A stretch of 64,000 nucleotides of DNA from Psychroflexus longus (GCF_020164595.1 NZ_JAIQZE010000008.1:62001-126000), one strand, 5' to 3'. Positions 18,704 to 27,729 are shown, counted from the first letter of the stretch. The notes: a model not told the origin generated them from the letters alone. Numbers and translations are program-made.

Positions 18704-19930
18704 ATGACTTACAAAATTTCAATCCTCCTATTATTTTCTTTTTTTCACGACTGCACAAACAGATTTTAGACCAGGCTATTTCATTGCTGATGGAATTAAA
18801 ACAGATTGTTTAATTGAGAATCAATCTTGGAGCTCCAGCCCTGATGAATTTGTTTACAAACTCGATGAAGACAGCCCTACCAAAACACGAAACAAATTTA
18901 ATACTAGTGAATTTGGGTTGAATGGGTATTTTAAATTTATAAGTGCTGATGTAGATATCGACTAAAGTAAATGGGACACTGATAATTTAGACTATAACAG
19001 AGAACCTGAGTTTGAAAAGAAAAAAGTCTTCTTAAGATTAATTGTCGACGGTGAAGTCAAATTTTATGATTACACAATGGGGAAAAATATAAAACGCTAC
19101 TTCTATCAAATTGGAGATTCTGATATTAAGCAGTTGGTATACAAGAAATATTTAAGAAGAGGGGGAAACAAACAAATAGTCCAAAATGAGGCCTATAAAC
19201 AATGGTTATTTAATAATTTGAAGTGTGAAGACCAGTCACTAAGTGATGTTGAGAAATTGAGGTACAGTGAAATTAGTCTTAAGAAATATTTTATAGAATA
19301 CAATGAGTGAATAGGTGCAGAAATTAATTTCTTGGATAAAAAACAAAAAGTAAAACCTTAAATTACATTAGTTTTTCTCTAAAAGGAGGAGTTGAAGTTG
19401 GCTCAACCAAGGTTGTAAACGCGTTTAGAGAAAATTTAAACACAGATTTAGGAAGCAATGAATCATTTCGTTTTGGGGTTGAGGCTGAAGTAATTTTACC
19501 ACTTTTAGACAAGCAATTTACTTTTTTTTCTGATCCGAGTTATCGCTCAATTTCATTCTCACTTTCTATTCCTGATGAAAGATTGACAGGCAATCTTAAG
19601 AATGTCAACTATAAATACAGCTCATTAGAGTTACCACTTGGCATTAGATATTATTATTATATCAATGAGGCAACCCAAATATTTCTAAATTTTGCTTACG
19701 TTTTCGATAATGTATTCGATGATTCATCTGTTGAATTCAGTAGAGCAGATGGTACTAACCTAGGAGGGTTTACTAATTTAAAATCAAATCAAAGTCAGTA
19801 TTTTGGTGCAGGTGTAAGAGCTTTTGATCGCTTTAGTGGAGAATTGAGAATCTATGCCAATAAAAACATAGGACCAAATATTGAGTATTCAAATTCAATT
19901 ACTTTAGTATTTGGATATAAAGTTTTTTAA
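18704..19930 (+). pseudogene. Decayed secreted/outer-membrane-type protein gene
   Basis: From ATG 18704-18706 a signal peptide starts (MTYKISILLLFSFF). One extra T in a T7 run near 18745 shifts the frame; the restored frame reads TTAQTDFRPGYFI. In-frame stops follow at TAA 18963-18965 and TGA 19308-19310, a missing A near 19352-19355 shifts again, and the final frame runs cleanly to TAA at 19930 (GVEVGSTKVV..., LGIRYYYYIN..., ITLVFGYKVF). The whole resembles an N-terminal unknown domain plus a C-terminal beta-barrel-like half, a family often mislabelled tRNA modification GTPase in flavobacteria. The TGA replaces what looks like a family Cys. Four lesions indicate a true pseudogene. Confidence 0.8.
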
Positions 19931-20049
19931 GTAGTAAATCCTTTTGCGTTCCAAGATGCAAATACATTTGACGATTATAAAAATTACTGATGTCAAAAAC
20001 ATATAAACATTCAAGCGAACTTGGTTTTTTAGGAGCAGACACGAGCCTC

Positions 20050-20137
20050 AAAACAAGGATTCACTCCGTACATCCCAGAGCGTTCCGCTTTGAAAATCAA
20101 AACGCCGCATTTAAAACTTCAAGCAAGCTTGGTTTTA
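20050..20137. repeat. 88-bp direct repeat, copy 1
   Basis: Matches 20171-20258 at 86 of 88 positions; the period is 121 bp. A more degenerate partial third unit precedes it (from about 20010, AAGCGAACTTGGTTTT). It lies between a pseudogene and tRNA-Arg. Confidence 0.85.
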
Positions 20138-20170
20138 GATTAAGAACAAACGTGTTCTCGATTAATGACA

Positions 20171-20258
20171 AAAACAAGGATTCACTCCGTGCATCCCAAA
20201 GCGTTCCGCTTTGAAAATCAAAACGCCGCATTTAAAACTTCAAGCAAGCTTGGTTTTA
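20171..20258. repeat. 88-bp direct repeat, copy 2
   Basis: Second copy of the repeat at 20050-20137 with two substitutions (gtacatcccagag versus gtgcatcccaaag). It ends 24 bp before the 3' end of tRNA-Arg. Confidence 0.85.
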
Positions 20259-20281
20259 AATGAGGTGTTTTGATTTATTCG

Positions 20282-20355
20282 TGACCGCGGAGGGATTCAA
20301 ACCCCCAACCCTCAGAGCCGAAATCTGATGCGCTATTCAGTTGCGCCACGCGGCC
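20282..20355 (-). tRNA. tRNA-Arg (anticodon TCG)
   Basis: The minus strand folds into a standard cloverleaf of 74 nt without CCA. The acceptor arm GGCCGCG pairs with CGCGGTC (one G-U), the D region is TGGCGCAACTGAATAGCGCA, the anticodon stem TCAGA/TCTGA encloses loop TTTCGGC (anticodon TCG), and the T arm contains GGTTTGAATCC. It reads CGA arginine codons. The first 22 nt of the tRNA are shared with the end of the upstream GIY-YIG gene. Confidence 0.9.
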
Positions 20356-20590
20356 TAATATTTTGTTTTCTCCACCTTCTTCCAGCTGCAGATTTAAGAT
20401 ACTTTTCTCTTAATCTTGCTGAATTTCGAGTTTGAAAAACTTCTTGATGAACTCTAATCCAAGGCAAAAAAGCTTTTGTTGATTTGTTTTTACCTTGATT
20501 GTGCTCTATTAATCTTTCTTCCAAGCGTTCTGTCATGCCAACATAATGCTTGTCAAATTTAACACTATAAAGAACGTAAACGTAAAACAT
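20333..20590 (-). CDS. GIY-YIG nuclease domain protein overlapping tRNA-Arg
   Basis: An 85-residue single-domain GIY-YIG protein: YVYVLYSVKFDKHYVGMT (the GIY...YIG pair as YVY...YVG), ERLEERLIEHN with the catalytic-type Arg, and RLREKYLKS with the Glu. Family members resemble the UvrC N-terminus and homing endonucleases. The last codons (NIRPRGATE) are encoded by the 5' part of tRNA-Arg, a 23-bp overlap on the same strand. A displaced copy of that tRNA segment lies just upstream (20649-20670), as if the gene had inserted into the tRNA and supplied a replacement end. Confidence 0.85.
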   Translation of the reverse strand: MFYVYVLYSVKFDKHYVGMTERLEERLIEHNQGKNKSTKAFLPWIRVHQEVFQTRNSARLREKYLKSAAGRRWRKQNIRPRGATE

Positions 20591-20605
20591 TTCCTAAATC
20601 TTATG

Positions 20606-20648
20606 CGCCCTGCCCGAACGAGACTAACGTCAGTTCGGATCGGGCGGG
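20606..20648. repeat. GC-rich palindromic element (REP-like)
   Basis: Imperfect inverted repeat: CGCCCTGCCCGAAC pairs with GTTCGG..CGGGCGGG around a short centre. It is much more GC-rich than its surroundings and lies between the GIY-YIG start and the partial tRNA copy. Only one copy was seen in this window. Confidence 0.6.
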
Positions 20649-20670
20649 TATTCAGTTGCGCCACTCGGCC
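20649..20670 (-). repeat. Partial duplicate of the tRNA-Arg 5' end
   Basis: 22 nt matching 20334-20355 at 21 positions (GGCCGAGTGG... versus GGCCGCGTGG...). It is too short for a tRNA and has no partner acceptor strand. It looks like the original tRNA 5' end left behind by an insertion of about 315 bp that carries the GIY-YIG gene. Confidence 0.75.
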
Positions 20671-20731
20671 TCAAATTCCCGCAAAAGCGGAAATCCATGT
20701 TTAGATTTCAAAATTACAATACTAATCTATC

Positions 20732-21181
20732 TTAAGACAAATTCTCTTTAACGATTTTAGAAATAGTTTTGCCATCAGCTCTACCAGCCAGCTTCTGCGT
20801 GGCCAAGCCCATGACTTTTCCCATGTCTTTCATCGAGTCAGCGCCAGTTTCAGCAATAATAGCTTTTACCTCCTTACCCACTTCCTCTTCACTCAGCTGT
20901 GCTGGCAGGAATTGTTCTATGATTTTAGCCTCTTCCAATTCTGCTTCAGCCAAATCTTTACGGTCTTGCTCCAGATACAAGTCAGCACTATCTTTTCTTT
21001 GTTTGACCAGTTTCTGAACCAACTTCAACTCATCCGCTTCACTCATATCCTCCTTATTGGACGATGCGGTTTTAGCCTTCAAAATTTCACTTTTAATAGA
21101 TCGTAAAGAAGCTAGAGCAACAGAATCTTTTGCTTTCATCGCTTCTTTCATTTTAGTCATTACTTCTTGTTCCAGTGCCAT
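20732..21181 (-). CDS. yqeY: GatB/YqeY domain-containing protein
   Basis: 149 residues, all-helical, of the YqeY family related to the GatB tail domain. Landmarks: MKAKDSVALASLRSIKSEILKA and FLPAQLSEEEVGKEV, then ISKIVKENLS at the end. The role is unclear; GatB homology suggests tRNA contact. In flavobacteria this gene is, to my knowledge, usually directly downstream of ftsZ on the same strand; here about 15 kb of accessory DNA separates them. Divergent from the TauE/SafE gene. Confidence 0.88.
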   Translation of the reverse strand: MALEQEVMTKMKEAMKAKDSVALASLRSIKSEILKAKTASSNKEDMSEADELKLVQKLVKQRKDSADLYLEQDRKDLAEAELEEAKIIEQFLPAQLSEEEVGKEVKAIIAETGADSMKDMGKVMGLATQKLAGRADGKTISKIVKENLS

Positions 21182-21314
21182 TATCTATTTTTTGGCTAAG
21201 ATAATTAATAATCTTTCAAAATCAATTGAAAGCCCTACTTTCAATGTAACCAAAGTTACTGCCTCAGCTTAAGTTGCGTTCTACATTTGTATTTTAGAAA
21301 ATGAAATTTACCTC

Positions 21315-22118
21315 ATGGAAATAATAGAAATATTAGGTTTTTTTGGAGCACTCATCATAGGAGTAGTATTAGGACTCATAGGTGGCGGTGGCTCAATTCT
21401 TACAGTTCCCGTGCTGGTATATTTACTTATGGAAGACCCGGTCACTGCTACCGCCTATTCGCTTTTCGTCGTGGGTACCGCAAGTTTGGTGGGGGCCGTC
21501 CGTAACATGCAAAAAGGTTTGGTGGATCTCAAAACAGCCACCGTTTTTGCCATTCCGGCGTTTATTGCCGTTTATGCAACCCGAAAATACGCTGTGCCAG
21601 CCATTCCTGACTCCCTTTTCACCATTGCCGACTTCGAAGTGACCAAAGACATAGGCATTATGTTATTTTTCGCATTGATTATGCTTTTGGCCTCTTATTC
21701 CATGATCAAAAACAAAAAAGAAGAATTGAAAGATGTAGAAGTGGAAGTCAAATACAATTATCCACTCATTATAGTTGAAGGTATTGTCGTTGGATTCCTT
21801 ACTGGAATCGTAGGCGCAGGAGGCGGATTTCTTATCATTCCAGCTTTGGTATTACTCGCCAAACTTCCTATGAAAAAAGCTGTCGCCACCTCTTTGCTTA
21901 TCATCGCCGTCAAGTCCTTAATCGGATTTCTGGGTGACGTCCAAAACATAGACATCGATTGGTCCTTCCTGGGAATTTTCACCGGAATCTCAGTTATTGG
22001 AATTTTTCTAGGCATCTGGCTCAACAAATTTATCGACGGCAAAAAGCTTAAAAAAGGCTTTGGATGGTTCGTCCTCCTTATGGGCATCTACATTGTTTAC
22101 AAAGAATTTTCCGCTTAA
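21315..22118 (+). CDS. TauE/SafE (TSUP) family membrane transporter
   Basis: A 267-residue inner-membrane protein with about eight helices in two homologous halves. Each half opens with the TSUP glycine signature: GLIGGGGSILTVPVLVYLL near residue 20 and GIVGAGGGFLIIPALVLL near 165. Members export sulfite, sulfoacetate or related organosulfur anions. ATG start at 21315-21317, single gene, plus strand. Substrate unknown. Confidence 0.88.
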   Translation: MEIIEILGFFGALIIGVVLGLIGGGGSILTVPVLVYLLMEDPVTATAYSLFVVGTASLVGAVRNMQKGLVDLKTATVFAIPAFIAVYATRKYAVPAIPDSLFTIADFEVTKDIGIMLFFALIMLLASYSMIKNKKEELKDVEVEVKYNYPLIIVEGIVVGFLTGIVGAGGGFLIIPALVLLAKLPMKKAVATSLLIIAVKSLIGFLGDVQNIDIDWSFLGIFTGISVIGIFLGIWLNKFIDGKKLKKGFGWFVLLMGIYIVYKEFSA

Positions 22119-22656
22119 TTTAGAATAAGTTTTAGGAGCTACTCCCGCTATCCATTTCAAGTCCAGCCGCAGATGCTGGCAAAAACTAGCAAGACCCAAA
22201 GAGCTCATAAAATCGCTTTTGGGTCTTGAGTTTTGCAGCGCAACTGCACCTCGGGCTTTTCATTTCTATCGGGGCTAGGGTGTTTTAGGTTTCAAAATTT
22301 GAGATTTAAAATATTAATGTCGATCTAAATTCACCGCTTAAAACTAAGTTTTACGACTTAATTATAAATTGGATTCACAGCAGAATTTGATTTGCTTACA
22401 GATTCATACCAAAAGGAGTTACCCAAAATTCTACTGAGTTTTCTTCACAGTTTTGGGGATAACTTGTCTAAAACTTTTATGTCATCTTCTATCTTTTATC
22501 ATAAGAATACGCTAGTTTAGCTATCAAATAACTAACGAATCTTAATAAAATCTGTTTTTATCGCTTATCTTAGATGGGATAATGATTGATTTGTCAATCG
22601 TATAACTAGTTGGCTTTAATGCTAAAAAACTGAACTAACAATAAAAACTGAAAAAA
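22119..22656. other. Long intergenic region
   Basis: About 540 bp. Apart from the hairpin at 22191-22227 it holds only AT-rich sequence with short broken frames. No RNA gene was recognised. Confidence 0.4.
22191..22227 (+). terminator. Possible terminator after TauE/SafE gene
   Basis: 10-bp arms AAGACCCAAA (22191-22200) and TTTGGGTCTT (22218-22227) with a 17-nt loop, about 70 bp past the stop. The following T-run is weak. Confidence 0.45.
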
Positions 22657-22872
22657 ATGATTTATTATGGAATGATTGGACCTTGGCAACTAATTATAAT
22701 TTTATTACTTGGAATTTTACCAACAATTATTGCTCTTATCGATATTTTAAGAAATGAATTCAATGGGAGTAATAAAATTGTTTGGGTATTAGTGGTTTTA
22801 TTAACCAATTTTTTTGGTGCAATTTTATATTTCTTAATTGGTAGAAAACAGAAAATAAATGCATCAAAATAA
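22657..22872 (+). CDS. PLD-nuclease N-terminal-like small membrane protein
   Basis: 71 residues with two hydrophobic helices (about 9-30 and 41-62). The layout IIILLLGILPTIIALIDILR...KIVWVLVVLLTNFFGAILYFLIGRKQK is the pattern of the PLDc_N domain found at the N-terminus of cardiolipin synthases and as free small proteins. No catalytic part is present. Lone plus-strand gene upstream of the group II intron. Confidence 0.75.
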   Translation: MIYYGMIGPWQLIIILLLGILPTIIALIDILRNEFNGSNKIVWVLVVLLTNFFGAILYFLIGRKQKINASK

Positions 22873-23107
22873 GATTTTGGATTTTATAGAAAAGTAAAAA
22901 TATTAATCTTGAAATTCTAACATGAAATCTGACTGAATTGCTGAGCGAAATTTGACAAAAATGTAGAGACTAAATATAATGTCAAAAAAAATCACGAAGT
23001 ACTTCATCTCCGTCGAAAAACTTAACGGAATTGATAACCGCTGAATTTAATTAATCGTGGAAAGAAAATTGAATAAATTAAAATTAGGAAAAAAGGACTA
23101 AAAGCCA

Positions 23108-24948
23108 ATCGAGTAGACGGGTGACGACTCAAAGTCGCCACTGCGCCTCTCACACCACCGTACGTACGGGTCTCGTATACGGCGGTTCAATAATGATACA
23201 TCAACGTTTGTAGTATTCTACCAAACCAATATAACCCCTCTTTTTCAACCGTTCAATTGTAATGGTCGTACCAAGAATTGGGCTTTGGGCTACTGCCCAT
23301 CCTCCCATTCTTGTTCTACTCCAAGCATAAGCTTGTCCTTGATTTACTCCTAAACGAATGAGGTTTTTCCTCTTTCGCTCGGGCTTTTTCCAATGATGCC
23401 AAATACAATATCGCAGTCTGTTTCTTAACCATTCTTCCAACTTTTTAAGTTTGGCTTGAATGGATGCTTGTTTGTAGTAATTTATCCAACCTCGAACCAA
23501 TAGGTTAATGCGGTGGATTCGCTCATTAAATTCGACAGGAATAGTCTTCTTGGTTAACATTTTAAGCTTTGCTTTAAAGGTTTTCCATTTTGACTTTTCT
23601 ACGACTAATTGATATTTCCCTTTTAAACCCTTTTTATAAGATGCAACAAAGGAATGTCCTAGTAAACTAAAAGTTAGAGGACGACGAATACCGCTCTTTT
23701 CTCGATTTATTGGTAATCGGAGTTTTTGCTTTAAATACAAATAGAGATTATTTCCTACTCGTTTTGCAGCTTTCTTACTCTTAACATATACACTAAAATC
23801 ATCAGCATATCTTACATAACGTAAGTTTCTACTTTCAAGTAATTTATCCAGCTCATTGAGCAAAATATTTGACAGCAGAGGGCTTAGAGGAGAGCCTTGC
23901 GGGACTCCTTTCCTTCGCTTTTGTAATTTGCCATTAATGAGTATTGGTACTCTAAGAAATGAACGCAATAACTTTAGGGTTTGCTTGCATTTTACTTTTC
24001 TGTAAATCAACTCTAGCAACACATAATGTTCTACTTCATCAAAGAAAGACTTCAAGTCAATATCTACAATATGTCGGTAAGCTGAATTGATATACCTTAA
24101 GCTTTGTGCAATCGCCTGTGATGCATTGCGCTGTGGGCGGAATCCGTAGCTGTGCTCTTGGAGGTCTACCTCAAATATAGGCTGCAATACTTGATGCAGT
24201 GCTTGCTGAAAAACCCTATCTGTAGCCGTTGGTATCCCGAGTAACCTCGTTTTACCGTTGCTTTTAGGTATTTCAACACCTAGTATTGGAGATGGCTGAT
24301 AAACTCCACATTCTATTTGCTCAATGTACCGTTTCCCGTTAGCTTGTAGTGTAGATTTAAGTGTTTGCACACTTTTGCCATCTACTCCACCTGCTCCTTT
24401 GTTGCGGTACACCTGTAAATAGGCTGCGTTTAGATTCTCTTTTGATATTAATTGTTTAATCATTAATTCTTCATTCGTTTTGTTGTCTCGCTTAATCAAT
24501 GGCTACTTTGGTATTAGGCAGCTGCCCTTAAAGCATACCAATGCTCCATTATTTATTAAAGACCATTATTGTTCAGTCCTTCATTAATGTTCAGCTCATT
24601 AACTACTATGACTTCGGCTGACTTCTCTGCTATATCAAACTCGTGATTACAGAGATCTCCCTTGGTAAGATAAATACCCTTCAGTCTAAGCCCGCAGAAT
24701 CTACATAGATGCTCTTTAAAGCTTTGGGCTTTGTAAAGATGTGCTTACTTACCCGAGCAACTATGCCTCGTATCCTGTTCCTGTTCGTCGGTTCAGACTT
24801 TTGTAGTCTCGCTTACTTCACTTCTAAGGTCACCCTTAACAAGCTTGCGACTTACTAATGCTTCAGAACGTTACCTCCGCGCATTGGGGACTTTCACCCG
24901 TTGGGACATTCTTGTAAAAGAACTATATTTACCATTCAAGGCACACAC
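23108..24948 (-). mobile_element. Group II intron with encoded reverse transcriptase
   Basis: Minus-strand element of about 1.84 kb. The 5' end begins GTGTG at 24948 (or 24946), followed by GTGCC..., GGGTGAAAGTCCCC and AGTCGCAAGC, typical of group II domain I. The intron protein gene occupies the middle. Domain V is visible at about 23153-23188 (ACCGCCGTA paired with TACGGTGGT), followed by a domain VI hairpin (GGCGACTTTGAGTCGTC). The 3' end is placed at CTACTCGAT, 23108. Removing the intron joins CTAAAAGCCA to ATCACATATAGCTTATGGCT, so it sits in an imperfect inverted repeat. Exact ends are uncertain by a few bases. Confidence 0.8.
23201..24499 (-). CDS. ltrA: Group II intron reverse transcriptase/maturase
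   Basis: A 432-residue intron-encoded protein. RT motifs in order: KGAGGVDG (RT0/1), LGIPTATDRVFQQAL, YGFRPQRNASQA, IVDIDLKSFFDEV, GVPQGSPLSPLLSNILL and the catalytic YADDF. Then SLLGHSFV and the maturase (X) region RGWINYYKQASIQAK, ending SPILGTTITIERL. No HNH endonuclease domain follows, so mobility would use an endonuclease-independent route. The frame is intact, so the element may be active. It promotes splicing and retromobility of its own intron RNA. Confidence 0.92.
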   Translation of the reverse strand: MIKRDNKTNEELMIKQLISKENLNAAYLQVYRNKGAGGVDGKSVQTLKSTLQANGKRYIEQIECGVYQPSPILGVEIPKSNGKTRLLGIPTATDRVFQQALHQVLQPIFEVDLQEHSYGFRPQRNASQAIAQSLRYINSAYRHIVDIDLKSFFDEVEHYVLLELIYRKVKCKQTLKLLRSFLRVPILINGKLQKRRKGVPQGSPLSPLLSNILLNELDKLLESRNLRYVRYADDFSVYVKSKKAAKRVGNNLYLYLKQKLRLPINREKSGIRRPLTFSLLGHSFVASYKKGLKGKYQLVVEKSKWKTFKAKLKMLTKKTIPVEFNERIHRINLLVRGWINYYKQASIQAKLKKLEEWLRNRLRYCIWHHWKKPERKRKNLIRLGVNQGQAYAWSRTRMGGWAVAQSPILGTTITIERLKKRGYIGLVEYYKR

Positions 24949-25020
24949 ATCACATATAGCTTATGGCTAGGGTTTAGGTCAGATCAAAATTTATTGTATT
25001 TTTATAGAAATTAGTCTTCA

Positions 25021-25075
25021 ACTGAAAAACTTGTTTGCATATAATCGCCACAAGCCATATGCGGGGACCGTAGTA
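25021..25075. repeat. Dispersed intergenic element, copy D (divergent)
   Basis: Contains ACTGAA, TTTGCATAT...ATATGC, GCCACA and GGACCG, shared in part and in order with copies at 26325, 26733 and 27740. It lies just upstream of the lipoprotein pseudogene. Weakest member of the set. Confidence 0.35.
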
Positions 25076-25092
25076 GATTTAATTAACCTAAA

Positions 25093-25703
25093 ATGAAAAA
25101 CATATTCATCCTTCTGCTTTTTATTTTTCTTTTGCCTTCGTGTCAAAATGAGCGAAAGGAATCTAATCAAAAGGAATTTGAGCGAAAGGCATCCTATTTA
25201 CCTAAGCAAAGTAAATTTTTAAATAGTGATTATCAATATATTACTTTGGACTCTTTCTCGAGTTTTGAGAAATTAGTTGATAGAATTGAAATTTAAAGTA
25301 CCATTCAAAAGATGCAGCTTTAAAAATTGAAACGGCCGAAGTAGATTACCACGTTTTAGCTTCTACTTTTTTTGGTCAAGACCATCCTCCGATAATTAAA
25401 TTAAAAAACATAATTTTTATAAGCAACGATAGCGTTAGAAAGAACAAAACCTACCCTATTGAGGATTTAAAAGAGGTTTTGAAAAAGGATATGCTAAATA
25501 ATGGAAAGGATGATAAGTTTTCTGAGTCTCCGGAAAAGCTAATAGTATCAGTTACTTCCAATATTGAGGAATTAGAGAACTTAATGGTCAAAATCTTAAC
25601 AACTTTTGAAGATATTCAGAAAGAATTATCAGAGCCTTTGCCGATATATATTCAACTAAATGGCAGAAAAGAAATACTTCCACCACCACCGTCTTTTAAA
25701 TAA
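25093..25703 (+). pseudogene. Lipoprotein gene with a frameshift
   Basis: It starts with a clear lipoprotein signal (MKNIFILLLFIFLLPSC, lipobox LPSC). After 67 codons it stops at 25294-25296. Shifting frame in the A-rich tract near 25290-25300 gives a continuous 130-residue extension (KYHSKDAALKIETAEVDYHV... to ...RKEILPPPPSFK) that reaches TAA at 25703. One missing base would restore a protein of about 203 residues. No family recognised. The proline run at the C-terminus recalls that of the thioredoxin-like gene at 26881. Confidence 0.7.
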
Positions 25704-25863
25704 TAAAAAAACGTTTTACAACACAGACTATGATTCATTGCGGTTGAATTCCTTAGCAAAATTCAACGCTATTTTACTATCTTTCGAGTACGGCGGAAAT
25801 AATCCTAAGGATTTTTCCTCAACGAAGTCATAACCAAGAACGTTGTCATACACTAAATAAGAA

Positions 25864-26250
25864 ATGAAAATTAGATTCAAGAGAAAGCGACTGAACTATT
25901 ATTTAATATTCGGAATGATATGGCTGATCCTTGGAACAGCCGCAGTTGTATTGGATTCACACAATATTTTTAGTTATGGTTATATAATCATAGGGATTTT
26001 GTTTTTCGGAACTTACCTATTTGAAAATAGTAAGCAATACCTAACTATAGAGAATGGAACTATCTCAAAAAATCACTTGATACCAAAAACAGTCAATCTA
26101 AATGAAATAGAAGGAGTAAAAAAGTTTGCCGGAGAATATACCCTTAAAACACACAAAACTGAATTAAAAATCAACACGGAATTGATTGAAGAAAATTCTC
26201 TTACAAAATTAGATGCGGTTCTAGAAAATTTGAATTTAGAAACGAAATAA
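25864..26250 (+). CDS. Two-TM protein with PH-like C-terminal part, paralogue 1
   Basis: 128 residues: basic N-terminus (MKIRFKRKRLNYY), two hydrophobic helices (about 13-31 and 36-50), then a soluble part with short strands (YLTIENGTISKNHLI, LNEIEGVKKF, LKINTELI) resembling the bacterial PH-like domain pattern. It is clearly related to the genes at 31818-32246 (broken) and 32263-32688, which share K-R-rich starts, IENG-I-KN and a LI/VIDEES-like end. Function unknown. Confidence 0.7.
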   Translation: MKIRFKRKRLNYYLIFGMIWLILGTAAVVLDSHNIFSYGYIIIGILFFGTYLFENSKQYLTIENGTISKNHLIPKTVNLNEIEGVKKFAGEYTLKTHKTELKINTELIEENSLTKLDAVLENLNLETK

Positions 26251-26324
26251 AAAATGATATACATACATCCAAAGCATAGCTTTACTAAACCAAAAGTTTT
26301 GGTATATTTAGGAATATAAAATAT

Positions 26325-26390
26325 AAACTGAATATAAAGCTAGTATTTGCAAGCTACTGGCCACACTAGAGAACCATTGGCATTCATCGT
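26325..26390. repeat. Dispersed intergenic element, copy A
   Basis: AAAGCTAGTATTTGCAAGCT...GGCC...AGAACC aligns with copy B (26733-26800) at roughly 75% by eye and with copy C. It lies between two small genes. Confidence 0.5.
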
Positions 26391-26402
26391 GAAACCCGAA
26401 AA

Positions 26403-26618
26403 TTGCGAGTAAATATTAAATATAAAATAGAATTTAGGCTAGATTGGTTAGAAATGATTTTTATTTTAATAATGACTTTTTTCTCTGGAATGCTATTTTT
26501 AAGCGATATGGAGAATAAATTTATTTATATGGGACTGTTATTGTTTGGAGCTGGAATATCAATGGTCAAGAATAGAGTTAAATTACCGGTTAAGAATAAT
26601 AACAGAATGAAAACATAG
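26403..26618 (+). CDS. Small membrane protein (TTG start)
   Basis: 71 residues from TTG 26403-26405 (MRVNIKYKIEFRLDWLEMIF...). Two hydrophobic segments (about 17-33 and 39-54) and a basic C-terminus (KNRVKLPVKNNNRMKT). The basic start and paired helices recall the N-terminal half of the 25864-type proteins, but the PH-like half is missing, so it could be a truncated relative. No ATG offers a longer frame. Function unknown. Confidence 0.45.
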   Translation: MRVNIKYKIEFRLDWLEMIFILIMTFFSGMLFLSDMENKFIYMGLLLFGAGISMVKNRVKLPVKNNNRMKT

Positions 26619-26732
26619 GCTATATTAAAATCTTTTTAAAAGTCTTTATAATTTAAGTTTCTAATGAACATAGTTTTAGGTCTTAAGTGAAAGCCTATTT
26701 ACATTTCATAGTTAAAGCTAATAAAGGATAAT

Positions 26733-26800
26733 CTGAAGATAAAGCTAGTTTTTGAACGCTCCAGGCCGGTCTAAAGAACCGCTAGTGTAAGCTTCCCCAA
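26733..26800. repeat. Dispersed intergenic element, copy B
   Basis: CTGAAGATAAAGCTAGTTTTTG...GGCC...AGAACCGCTAG, related to copies A and C, with short complementary ends (CTAG/CTAG, AAGC/GCTT). It lies between the small membrane gene and the TlpA-like gene. Confidence 0.5.
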
Positions 26801-26880
26801 AAAATCGAATTTTACAAAATAATAATTATTTTATAAAAATATCGCCATAAATAGGTTTACTAAAAATTAATACCATCATT

Positions 26881-27729
26881 ATGAAAAACCTAATCATTAT
26901 TCTATCAGTCTTTGTCATCTCACTCATTTCTTGCAAAAAGAGTCCAGAAGAAAAAACCGTAAATGAAAAAGAGCAGATTATTAAACCAATAATGAGTTAC
27001 GAGTATCTAATATCCGACTATGACAAATGGTGTTCTTATCATTACAATGAAATAGCATTAACCTCTGACTTTAAAGCGCTGGATAAAGACTCTCAAAAAA
27101 TATCAAAAGAAGATTTTTTAAAAAAGTTAATAACTGGAGACTACATCGCTATTGAAGTCGAGTCTGAAAATGACATAACCACCTATAAGCTTTATAGGTT
27201 ACCGAAAGATCTAGATAATGGAATTTCAAAGGTTATAAAAAATGATTCTTACAGAGCTTTTGAGCTATTTAAACTAGAGGGAACTAAATTTCCTGATTTT
27301 ACGGTGACTGACGTCAATGGAATAAAATATAATAATGAAAAATTTGAAGGGAAAACGACAGTCATTAAAACATGGTTTATAAATTGCAAACCATGTATAG
27401 CTGAAATGCCAGAATTAAATAAATTGGTCGACATGTATAAAAATAAGGATGTTCAGTTTTTAAGTCTTGCAACAGATGAAAAAGAACCACTACTAAATTT
27501 TCTGAAGAAAAATGAATTTAAATATGATGTTTTACCAAATCAAAAGGATTTAATTCAAAATGAACTTAAGCTTACTGCATATCCAACTCATTTAGTAGTG
27601 AATGAAAAAGGGATAATTAAAAAGGTTTTTAATTAAGCTTCTCAAATCATCACCTACATTGATCAAGATAAATTAATGATAAAAGATGAGAAAACAAATT
27701 TAACCCCACCTCCACCGCCCGCTGGATAA
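26881..27729 (+). pseudogene. TlpA-family thioredoxin lipoprotein, C-terminally interrupted
   Basis: Lipoprotein signal MKNLIIILSVFVISLISC, an N-terminal region of about 120 residues, then a TlpA/AhpC-type thioredoxin fold with the redox motif CKPC (NCKPCIAEMPELN) and the cis-Pro region AYPTHLVV. A TAA at 27634-27636 ends the frame at 251 codons, but reading through gives ASQIITYIDQDKLM... and a proline-rich end (TPPPPPAG) to TAA 27727-27729. The catalytic core precedes the stop, so the shortened periplasmic oxidoreductase could still fold. It may be a functional truncation rather than dead. Confidence 0.7.

Noticed and set aside
19990-20214. 74-codon open frame
   Set aside because: It is made almost entirely of the 88-bp direct repeats and has no protein-like pattern.
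20050-20258. Possible CRISPR array
   Set aside because: Only two units, 88 bp long, with no regular short spacers and no cas genes.
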